A DNA stretch of 64,000 nt, from NCBI RefSeq assembly GCF_000327385.1, contig NW_008710867.1:824674-888673 (forward strand), written 5' to 3'. This document shows, piece after piece, positions 10,301 to 20,740 of this stretch (positions within the stretch are counted from its first letter, which is position 1; every line of letters starts with the position of its first letter). The notes beneath the pieces were generated by a model. It had not been told where the DNA came from. It did not search any database and saw only the letters and a list, made by a program, of their open reading frames with translations. The translations under genes and the position numbers were made by a program. The stretch comes from Lottia gigantea (taxonomy: Eukaryota > Mollusca > Gastropoda > Lottiidae).

Positions 10301-12591
10301 TCAAGATTTAAAGTTAGCTACCCCACTGTATCCTTTTATGGTGAGTTTTTTGGCGGCAATAAAATTAGCAGACGCCAAACTCTGCTGAAGACTTTTGCTC
10401 TCTAATATGGAGTCTATAAAAGCTGCGACGAAGGTATCTCCCACACCAAGTGAGTCCACAATTTTAGAGTTATCAATTTTTTCACCAGTGACGTCTAAGA
10501 TATCATTCCCATCACGCTTTGCTGCAGCGCCTTCATTGCCCCATTTACATATCACAGTTGCACTAAAAGAATTCAGAAGGATTCTTGAAAAATGTCGGAT
10601 GGAAAAAAGGTGATATGTTTTATAGGACGCAGATATTTCAATTTGAAACAAATTAACACAAAATTTACCCTGATGTACACTGCAAGGCATAGCATATCTT
10701 CATTTACATTCAGAAAAGAGGGGTGTAAAACTCCATTTCATTTAAATGATTAGAAATTATACTTACTCTTTTTTGACTAAGGTGGAAAAATGCTGTACAG
10801 TAGAATTTTTATCTTTAAAACCATTCTTTGTGGCATAATATTTACTTATAAATAAATAGTCTACTTTATTTACCAGGCCTTCTGAAAAATATACAAACAC
10901 CAGCTTCAAACTAACAAGAATTGTATTCAAGTTATCCCATTGTACACGGATATATCATATTTTTGTTAACATTGTATAACACCTGAAGGACCTGGGTTTG
11001 ATCTGGTAGGTCAAGACAAACCTTTGGATTTTTCCCCCTGTCAATGATACAGGTATGAGGGCCTCAAACAGAAATTCTCTTTGAATAGAATGTTGCATTC
11101 CCTAAAAGTTCTGAATGGAAATAGGGTAGACCTATGCCATCGTTCTGGCAAAATGTTTCCCATTGTTGGCAGTCTTTATTATACCAATATATAAGCAGAA
11201 AAGCAGCATATTATTAAAATTCCACTTCATTTCTAAGGCAGTCTAAATATCTTACCTATATTTGTGATGTGATCAGGGTTATCTAAGCCTACTGAAGTCA
11301 CTATATTGTGTTTGCTTTCTAACTTCTGTATTCTATCTAAAACCATTATTATACATTCTACATTGGGACGACCCTAAAAATATCAAATAAAAACTTATGT
11401 AAAGGGCAAGCTGGGGAGATTTTTTAAAATTTCTGCAGATTTTGGAAACACATTGAGCTTTTTCATTCATTGTCGTATAGAAGGGAATTTGAAAATCTGT
11501 TTTTCTGTCAAGCTTGACCAAAATTCTAGAAACAAAGGAAACTATAAAAGAACTCACTTCAAAATGGATCCAGCAATATTGATGTAAGTTTTGTAAAATA
11601 TCTGTAAAATCTTCTTCTTTCAATTCAGGCAAATCTCTGTAAAAGTTATAATAAAATATAACCCATTTTCTTGGTGCTTATCAAAATGGGCAATACCATG
11701 CAGTGTACAATGAAGGAAATTTTGACAAGACAGCCCCTCCAACCTGCATCAATGAAACCAGGTTGTGAGAAACAACAAAGACTGTAGGCCTACTTACTTG
11801 AGAGTATATAATACAGTAGAAGAACCAGTATGTCTGGACAATAAAACAGTAGCTATAGGAACCTCCTTGCCTTCTGTTAATACACAGTGGTCTGTATTAA
11901 TACTGTATTTCTGTAAATCATCCTTTAGAAACCTGCAAAATAGAAGGCCTAGTTATGCGAAGACTAAATAATCCTGAAACACACAAGTTCTGTTTTTGGT
12001 CCTCTCTTAAGGACAAGACACTTTCCATGTCAGCCCTTCTGGCTTGTATCACTGACAAGGGTAGATCAGGTGTATTCTAAGGTAAACATTAACATAAAGC
12101 TACACTTACTGATACTCTGAACTATCTTTTGGTAAAACTGTTAACAATTCACATGGCCTCCCCAATGTTGATAATACTGATGCTGTATTGGAGGCATTTC
12201 CTCCTCTCTGCCAATAATAATCCATGATTCTGAAATTTAAAAGGGGAATTTACAGACATAAAAGATCACATCTGTCAAATCTGACATCTGTTCGGCCAGC
12301 AGCTTTTTCATGTTGGTCAAAACAAAGCTGAGAATCATTCAGGCGGAGAGCAATCATAATCCAATTTCATTGGTTACTGTTACGCTGTTTCGCAATGACA
12401 GCTTTATTGACACTTCGTTTTTACAAAATATAAATGATCATTGACCTTGACAACACTGCTGCTTACCCAGTGTCGTCTGTGTCTTCCTCGGGAAATGTCT
12501 CTACCACAGTGACAATATCCACACATGTCCAACCAACACATAAAACTCGTTTCTTTTCTGAACCTATCTTTTCTTCCATGGGGGCTGCCAT
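10301..12591 (-). CDS. KHK: Ketohexokinase (fructokinase, PfkB family)
   Basis: Seven exons on the minus strand join in frame (5' to 3'): 12591-12467, 12229-12110, 11932-11798, 11636-11558, 11373-11256, 10881-10767, 10562-10301. The predicted protein is 317 aa; human KHK is 298. It phosphorylates fructose to fructose-1-phosphate with ATP in the cytosol. Visible landmarks are the N-terminal strand RVLCVGWTCVDIVTVV, the substrate motif RGGNASN (residues 50-56), WIHFEGR at the exon 4/5 junction, and the anion-hole and catalytic motif LGVGDTF with the catalytic base at about Asp273. The upstream ATG at 12591 gives MAAPMEEK; a second in-frame ATG four codons on would also fit. There is no sign of the duplicated exon that makes vertebrate KHK-A and KHK-C. 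Introns carry dispersed repeat fragments. Confidence 0.95.
11690..11730 (+). repeat. Dispersed GTGCAATGAGGAAAATTTTG fragment
   Basis: The word CCATGCAGTGTACAATGAAG with GAAATTTTGACAAG in a KHK intron is a copy of a family seen also near 17.70, 18.76, 20.00, 43.52 (reverse) and 63.67 kb. Probably a short interspersed element fragment. Confidence 0.45.
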
Positions 12592-13882
12592 TTTCTTTTT
12601 ATCAGCTGAGCCATATAATCAAAGGGAAGTAACTCGATTTAAAATTTTGAAAATGGCTAAAGAACACGTTTAAGTTAATAAATTTTGCGACCTAAAACAA
12701 GCGTAGAAAGCGGCTTTGAAATTGGCTTTTTTGGGGTGAACTTCTAATCTTTTAAAGACATTTTACTTCATTTACAGGGGGACTTTATTTTATTTAGGAG
12801 ATAATAAGCATTGGCACTGCATTAATTGACTTTTAAGGCCTATAGGATAAGCTATGATCTTTCGACAAACAAAATCATGTCAGTATTCGAAAATATCGTA
12901 CTATTTACTAATGGACTCCCCAAAAGTGACCCTGAGTTGAAAAACATAATCATAGAGTCTCGTCAGGAGTCACAATATCATGAACTCCCCAGGCTAACCA
13001 TCATAGTAGCCTTCAGACTTGATTCAAGTCAATAGTACAACTTGCCTCAGCATTAGCAGTTAGGCTACAAACAACAATTAATTCGCCATCATTTAAAATC
13101 GAGTTACGTCCCTTAGACCATGTATAAATTTTTGATTTATTGACCATTGAGAATACTTAAAAAAATTATCTATAACCTATTTTAATCACTGGTTTCTGTC
13201 AGTATCGAGTCGGTTAGGGTAATAACAGATCCATGATAAGTTCTCAAGTTAATAGAATACCCTAGCCCTGACATAGGCACATGGCTTTTCTCCCAGTCTC
13301 TTCTACTTTGTCTTACCCCATTTCTAATCCCGTTCTCATCTGCTTCATTTCCACAAACCCCACCTGTCTCATCCACTTCTCTAATCACTCCCAATATATC
13401 ATCTCTACCTCCACAACCCCTGCCCCCTTCATAACTTAGCCCCAGCTCCTGTCCCTTCTTCTTCACTCACCCATAGCACCACACCCCAGTCTTTCCTTCT
13501 CCATTCCTGTCTGCTAGACCCTACTTCATTCCCCATTTGATTCTTTTTTTCAGTTGAATGACATTATCTCATAAAACACTGCAGGGAGAACAATAATTCA
13601 TTTTCAGTATTTTATTTTATAGAATCATTTAAACATTTGTACTTTGTTTTTGTAAAATATATTATAATGTACATTTATTCTTGCATACAGTCAACAGTGT
13701 CCAGTTAAACACAGATATTTATAAATATCTCTGCTCCATCATCAATTCTAACAACCTCTATATTTTACCCATTTACCAGTACTTTAACAAATATACTTAA
13801 TAAAATTCTTTTGCAAACTTAAATAAATTTTCAAAAAAAGGTATCTAATGAGCTTTTTTGAAGTTTACGTTACATCTATATA

Positions 13883-13975
13883 AAAATTCTAGCCACCATT
13901 TCCAAAACTATTTTCCTGATGAGGATTTTATGTCTGAAACATCATGCAGCATCGATCATTCCATCCTAGAATTTT
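13883..13975 (+). repeat. Hammerhead-like dispersed motif, copy 2, inside an inverted repeat
   Basis: CTGATGA (13916-13922), GGAT-TTTAT-GTCT and GAAAC (13936-13940) are in the order and spacing of a hammerhead core. The copy is bracketed by a perfect 10-bp inverted repeat, AAAATTCTAG (13883-13892) and CTAGAATTTT (13966-13975). Confidence 0.45.
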
Positions 13976-14584
13976 GTTAGTTGAGAACTGAATCCAACAC
14001 CAATCAAATTAAGTAACAGGAATATTTGAATTCCTTGTATCAAAGGCTAGATTTTATTTTACTGACTCGCCAACCCTTGCTGAATCAAAGTGGTTGTCTA
14101 ATGATATGTACATTAAAAACATAAATAAGGTGAAAATAACAATAAAATTAGGTACAACAAAGTTTACTTTCAGAAACTTAAAGATTTTTTGCTTCTGACT
14201 GAGAATTTACCACAAAAGGTCTTGAAATTTTTTAAGTTAATAAATAAATAATTCTAGTACAGACCAGCTGTGAAATAGTCCTAATATAATAATAAGTCAT
14301 TAAATATTTGCTTTACCATAATACACTGAACAAATGACCAAGATTTGAACTCACAAGCGCTATTCTTCCTATTGACGACTACAACTTGCTGGATTGAGCA
14401 CAAAATGCCATAAAGTTCTAAATAAATTAACAATAAATACGAACCCTGATAGTTAAAAATCGACAAGAAATCAACCAAAAATATCATAAAATAGGCCCTA
14501 AAGGTATATGGGGTTTAAATATTTCAAAACACAAACTCATTTGCTTGCTTACTTTTCACCATGTTTAGAACTGTTACCCTCTAT

Positions 14585-14645
14585 TTTGAATACTAGATGT
14601 CCTGATGAGGATTGTGTATCTGAAACATGTATCAGCAGCATGTGA
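14585..14645 (+). repeat. Hammerhead-like dispersed motif, copy 3
   Basis: CTGATGA (14602-14608), possible stem GGAT-TGTGT-ATCT, GAAAC (14622-14626), then ATGTATC followed by AGCAGC. This is the copy with the most intact core: CTGATGA, GAAAC and a UH cleavage-type triplet (ATC) are all present. Confidence 0.5.
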
Positions 14646-14988
14646 TGAGCTTTAGTCAATTCAAAAAAGATAAAAAAAATCTATTTAATGCTCTTCCAAA
14701 AAGCCATTTAAAAAGTAGAATTTTGTCATTTAAAGTTAAAAAAAACTAAAAGGGGATGTTTCAACTAATAAATTTATACACATCTGTCACAGCCTACATT
14801 TTCCTGAATGTTTTCTGTATAAATTAAAATCAACTTTCAAGAGAATTTCAGTTGATAAAATTTAAAAACAGACACATCTGAAATTTCATAAAAATAGTCC
14901 ACATATTATACATAATTCTCTTTCTATATACATTAAATTATACATAAATACACCTGCATGAAAGAGATTTTGTCATTTAATTATTTAC

Positions 14989-15175
14989 TTCACCAGCTGA
15001 TTGGACCATCTGTATCACTTTTCAAAAGACAAATATGATATGGGGTTGTATAAAAAATAATGACTGTGTCAATATCTATTGAAATTTTCAAGCCATAGTC
15101 TTAATTTAGAGTAGAATTTCATTTTTATAGGCTATGGTTAACTTGAATAGAAGTCTATCAACTGGTGAAATGATA
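14989..15175. repeat. Short foldback element
   Basis: TTCACCAGCTGATTGG near 14989-15005 is matched in inverse by TCTATCAACTGGTGAA near 15155-15170, with the family word ATCTGTATCACTTTTCAAAA just inside the left arm. Likely a small MITE-like element of the same family as at 6.96 kb. Confidence 0.4.
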
Positions 15176-15840
15176 AATTAGACGACCAATTCCCTTTAAT
15201 GACATGGTCATTGCTTTTGTGGACAATCTTGTTTTCAGGCCAACTTAATTACCATAAGGCCATCATTTCCCAAAATATGTCCAAAATGCATAAAAATTAC
15301 TCATTGCAACAAGTTATAAAAATTTCATAAAAAGCTTCTTTTAATTCAGAAACAAAAATAAAATTGCATCTTGCTCTTACCATGGTAGTCCGAGTTATAA
15401 TTGAAACCCTTGATCCCATAAGCATTGAATAAAATAATCTACCATTAATCATTTAGACTGCATTACAATTGGTGGCACTTGATTTGTGGCTTCTGAACAC
15501 GTTCTGTTTGTGAAACACTTCAGAATTGTCAGCATTTCAGCAAAGATGGAACATGCTCTGAACCCTCACAATCAAGCGCCTCCAAGATGGAGGATATTAT
15601 TCAAATGAAAACATTCCTGAGACCTCAATTTACAGTATTCAATGAATATCTGCTAGTAGGATCAAGGGATTATGTGGAAAACTCGCACTGCCTTTCAGCC
15701 AGAGAATCAAAAGTGTACCAAGAATCCAAGCCGCAAGCTGGACCTCCATTTTTATCAAATTGTCACAGAAGCTCGGATGAATTATACAAAAATAACTTAT
15801 ATGAATATACATAAAATTTCAAACTATAAATAGACCACTG

Positions 15841-18800
15841 TTAAAGTTTGGTTGTTTCTGATTGTTCATTGTATTCCTTTGTTTCAGCGAGACTGGAATT
15901 TTTGCCTGATTTTGGTATGTCGGTTCCTGACAATTTCTCATTCTCGTTATATGACATGGCATTGGATTCTTCAGTGATGTCACTAACGATGCCAGAATCC
16001 ACAATGTCGCCTTCATGAGATTTCACGTTTAAAGTTTTTGGACGAGCATCGCCACTCTCCATGCAATTGGACTTTTCTACACTATTATGTAACAAGGCCT
16101 CGGGTTGGTTGAGCTTCGATTTATTTTCACTTTGAGAGACAGTTTCTGATTGGATCTTTAATACTTCATTCAAGGATTTTGTGACTTTTTTGTGATGTAA
16201 GGAGAATTCTGATTGATCGATATGAGACAGGTGACCTGAACTTTCTAATGATTGTCCGTTGCTGTCGAATTCCTCAACGTCTGTGGACATGACACTTCCA
16301 CTACTAACGCTAAGATTTCGTGGGGTTTCCGAACCCTCCATGGACTGTAGTTCGGGTATCTGCGTAAAGGATTCGACCTCAGGAAATTCAGGACAATAAT
16401 CCTTCCCTCCTACTATTTCGTCTAGAATATGATCTGATGGACGGGTCTCGCAAGCACTGCCGCAGGACTCAGTATTGCTGGCTTGTCTAGACATCTCACA
16501 GATACCACTCTCTGTCAATGATACCGTGCTTTGTGTCTCAGAGATCTGTTCATAATACAACTGAAATGAAGAATTTGAATAGAAATGAAGAATTAGAATT
16601 AAAAATATAGATTTGATCTGGAATAAAGATAGGAAAGGGAATTGAAAATTTTGAATTGAATGAAGATTTTGAATTAAGATGAAGATTTTGAATTGGAAAT
16701 GAAGAATTTGAATAAACTAAGGAGAGAAGAATTAAAGTCCTACCTTTCTGGCCCGAAGCTGTTCTAATGAGGCTGGAATCTCCTGAACGCTACAGGGAGC
16801 TCGTAGGTTTAAAGATGCAAACTGAGTGATCACTTCTGGACAATGGGTGATCAATTTAGTCTGAAAGAAAAAGGGTAACAGTTCTAAATTGGTCCATGTT
16901 TGTGTGAAACAGAATTTGTCATCAAACTCTTTGGCACATGATTGGGAACAGGAAGATTTTATGCATGGAAATTTTGACAGACGTGAACCAATTCTGTTTT
17001 GATTCCAACTGTCAAGGGATTTATTACATGCGTTTCCAGTAGCATTTATTGCCATCACTTGAAAAATCTAAAAATAGACATACCATTGATGGTTTTCGGG
17101 ACTTCCCTCTTTTCTTCTGTGTTTTTTTCACATTTCCACCAATAAAGTCATTATCTTCGGATTTCTTTAATAAGATCAGATTTCCATCTTCCAGCTCTTC
17201 TGCTGGACCAGATGATGCTCCTGAAAGGTCAAAGGTTGGGTGGTTAAGATGGTAAAAAGTCCAGAGACACTGATTTGCTCACGTATAAACGGAATTCAAA
17301 ATGGGAGAGAAAGGAATAGAAGATTAAATTTTTATCTGGTTCTATACTACTTCATTGACGCCTAGAATTGGAAAAGATCTGCGCCAACCTGATCACAGAT
17401 ACTTGAAATAAAATCCAATATGGCCACCTAAAGATGTAAAAGTAGGATTTGGATTTTTACCTGAAGAATAAGGTAGTTTATCACTGCAGGAAGTAGGGGA
17501 ATCTGTAGAAGGAGTGGTAGGGGTGGTTGGAGTAGTTGGGGTAAAAGGAGTGTACGGAAATCCTTGCAGATAGCTGATTAGTGTGTTGCATAGCAACTTG
17601 TCTTGTTCATACGGTACCCTCAATTCTTCTAGCTCTTCTCTGTGGAAGATAAAAAAATACAACATGAATATTTTTGAGTTAAGATCTTGGCGTTATTGAG
17701 ATGGAAATTGAAGTCAACGTCAATAAGTGTGCAATGAAGAAATTTGATAGAGCAGCAGAGCCAATTTCTCCATTCTTTTTGGCTCCTCATCTAAAGCAGA
17801 CTTTGGCAAAATTTCTGGAAAAAATGGGCTTTGATTTAGAACTTCTATGAGCTGGTTAAGATATAAGTTATAGGACCATGTCCCTTTCAAAGCTACCAGC
17901 TTGTGTAGCAAATAATTCAACATCCATATCACTTAAAGGTGACTTACTCTTCTCTCTGTTTGGCCTCAAGAACAGCTTTTCTCTCCTCTTCCTTTTTCTT
18001 AAAACTTTCTTGTCGTTTTTTTTTCTGGGCATCCTGAAACTCTGCTTGATTTCTCTTGAAGTCTTCATACAGCTTCCGTTTGGCGGCGTACAATTCATCA
18101 ATTTCTAAAAGAAAAAACATCAAAATCCTCTTATATTAGTTTTAGTAAATCTTCATTTCCAAAACTAGTGATCCTGATGAGGATTACATATCCTACACAC
18201 TAAGAGATGTACTCTCAGCTACAATTGTTTTTGCTTGAGCTAGAATCCATTGGGCATTTCGTCAGACATTTGTAAATGACCATAATTACAAAACTCTATA
18301 AAATAAAATGTACCTTTCTTCAAGGCCTCTGCTGTAATTCTATTGGCACTGAGTTTGCGTTTGGCCTCATCTTCCTGAGATCGAAGTTGTGTGATTGTTC
18401 GTGAATAATGCTGCAAAAAATAAACAAAAACATATCATTATTATTCAAGATGAATAAGAAAAGTAGTATCTAGTTTTACAACTCCTGTTCAATGATTACC
18501 AATTATGTTACAATAATGGTAATGTATTAAATTGTTGCCAAACTAGATGTCATATTTTCATTCTGATCATTGCTATGGAGAGCCTTGATTTAACTATTGG
18601 CTTAAAGATACCCACAATTCCCACAAAGTACCAAAAATATTTGACTTACATCTCTCTCTTCTCTCATGCGTCTTTGTTTATTTCTTAACTCATCCAGCTG
18701 AGCTTTAGCATTGTTATACGTGCTGAAAAATAATTGAAAGAATTTATTACAGAGCAGGACAGTGTACAACGAGGAAAATTTTGTCAAGAAAGACAATGTT

Positions 18801-20740
18801 ATTCATCAATGTCTGAAACACAATAAACCTATATTTTTTAGTCCCATCACAATGAATGCGATAGCTTTTCTAGTTCCAATGACCTACACCACTAAGGGAA
18901 AAACTGGGCACATGCCCTGTCCCACAATCCTCCAGATTTTAGAGCAACCCACAGTGTTTTGATCAGCACAAAGACACAAAGAAAGGAATGTTACTTACTT
19001 GAGACTTATTTTTGAGCGTTTTAATTTGTCAATTTCAGCCACAATTCTCCTTTCTTCTGTCAGTCTGTAGGAATGGTGAGCCAGGTTCCATTCCAATTTC
19101 CTGAAAGCAGAAACCAAATTTGTTTTTTTTCTGTACAATCTTCCAAGTATCCAGAGATTTTTAATGTACAAAAGGGTCTAGAAGCCTGGACCTCAACGTT
19201 ACTACGCTAGCATCTGCCTAGCAACCGTGGCTTCAACAAAGAGAGGTAAAAATTCAAAAATTAGTCTCCTACCTTATAGCATCATTGTGTTTATCTTCAT
19301 TTTTATACACCAACCCAGACTGTAGTTGAGATACAGAATAGATCTGGAAAAAATAATGTGTAATTTATGATATAAGATTATTTGAGGAGGAACTGTAGCA
19401 CGCACAATTGGTTGAGCATTTCCAAAAAAACATCCGACGTGCATTTCCAAATAAGGTAATAAGCATTCACATACCTTTTCTGAGATTTCCTTATTCAAAG
19501 ATTTTAAATCGTTGTTGATTTTCTTATTTCGATCAAAAGTGGCATCTTTTTCCAGTCTGATGCTTTTGAGCGGGCTACTACTGATCGAAGATTTGAGTCC
19601 AGCCTAAGAAAAAGTTAAGGAACAACAATCTAACATTCAAAATTAATTGAGATAAAAGTTTGGTTATGTAAGAGAGCTCTCCGAACAGGAGTGATTATAT
19701 ATTAAGTCATTATTCAAGCAAGGATACATATTGGGACTCCAACTCTTTCAGTTTATTTGTCAGACGCTCTAGTTCTTCTTCAAATTTCTTTTTATTGGGT
19801 GGTTTTAATTTTCTGGAATCTGAAATGATAGGAAGTGAAAATACTTTAGATATAGTCAAGCAACCTCTTTTGGGCTCTTTTCATTTTGAGATTTTTCTGG
19901 AATTGCAGAGGTCTCAGACATGGGGGAAATTGGAATGGTGCAACTTAATCGAAATGAAATGGAATTTTACACGTTTCCTTCACATGATTGGTTGGAGACG
20001 GGCAAAGCCATGCACTGTGGAATGAGAAAATTTTGTAGTTTTGTAGATTTTCTAGTGTCAAGGGATCTTTGACGTGCACCGCTTGTAGCACAAGTGTCCC
20101 CAGAGCCCTAAATGTCCTCAATATAAATGCAAAGACATGAAAATAGCTTTTCAATCTCTTAATGCCCTTGAAACAGTTTTCAAGGCAAAGAATTTGGACA
20201 AAATTCTGATGCAAGACATCACAAGTATTGTGAAATATTTTCCACCAAATTCCTTTGAGTTGAATATCTAGTGAAAATGTCTTATCAACATAAAATAGGT
20301 CAACTTGGGGTTAAAAAGGTCAAAGTCTGTATAGTCCCTGCTGAGTTTGACCTAATTTAATCCATTATTATGGTCACTCTCAAATAGCAACGTGTAATAA
20401 GCCAATTTGTTAGTATAAGAGGCTTTGTTGCTTCGGTTAAATGTCAATAAAAACATCTGTTTTTCCCTTAACCCTTTTAAATTTCAAAGCCTAGATTAAA
20501 TCAAGAGCAAACTGTATCCAAATTTTCAAGATTTATGTTTTAATTTTGGGACAAGGCAAAAAATAATGTTTAAAAATTGGAAATATTGACCAATGGTTTT
20601 GGAACCATTACAACAACCCAAAATTAAGCTCAGCATTTCAAAACGATATCAGCCATAGAAAATCTAAACTTCGATAACTTGCCATTGGTAGATGCTGGAA
20701 GCATTCTGAGAAAATCCTGCTTTTGGTCACTTTCGGCCAT
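15841..20740 (-). CDS. Bfr1-like coiled-coil protein
   Basis: Twelve coding exons on the minus strand join in frame: 20740-20683, 19819-19728, 19603-19475, 19343-19273, 19100-18999, 18722-18650, 18410-18314, 18104-17948, 17639-17461, 17220-17084, 16860-16744, 16560-15841; about 643 aa. The N-terminal two-thirds is charged coiled coil (KLEWNLAHHSYRLTEERR, EIDKLKRSK). It is followed by the PYEQDKLLCNTLISYL segment, a glycine/lysine patch (NDFIGGNVKKTQKKRG), and a conserved block ending in SVQEIPASLEQLRARK. This order resembles the Bfr1/proton-pump-interactor family, which binds mRNA and ribosomes and is linked to the ER. The last exon encodes a 239-aa Ser/Glu-rich, probably disordered tail. A Thr-Pro tract follows YLQGFPY. 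The first intron has a GC donor, required to keep frame. Family assignment is moderate; exon structure is firm. Confidence 0.8.
18150..18205 (+). repeat. Hammerhead-like dispersed motif, copy 4 (degraded)
   Basis: CATTTCCAAAACTAGTGATC precedes CTGATGA (18174-18180) and GGATTACATATCC, as in the other copies, but the GAAAC element is lost. In an intron of the Bfr1-like gene. Confidence 0.4.
20681..20682 (-). other. GC splice donor of a GC-AG intron
   Basis: The first coding exon of the Bfr1-like gene ends ACCAATG and is followed by GCAAGT, the standard rare GC donor. Using this donor joins codon G+AT (Asp) with the next exon at 19819. The nearby GT four bases on would shift the frame into a stop, so the GC donor is needed for this model. 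Confidence 0.7.

Larger units (their letters stand above)
12592..15840. other. Intergenic, no gene seen
   Basis: Upstream of KHK and downstream of the Bfr1-like gene. It contains a pyrimidine-rich stretch on the plus strand at about 13.27-13.55 kb and two copies of the hammerhead-like repeat at 13.9 and 14.6 kb. A TTTATT (minus-strand AATAAA) at about 13.61 kb could end a long 3' UTR of the Bfr1-like gene. Open frames at 12434, 12826, 13182 (-) and 15587 have no recognisable content. Confidence 0.55.

Noticed and set aside
15587-15814. Plus-strand open frame of 75 codons beside the Bfr1-like 3' end
   Set aside because: Lies in probable antisense 3' UTR and has no recognisable content.
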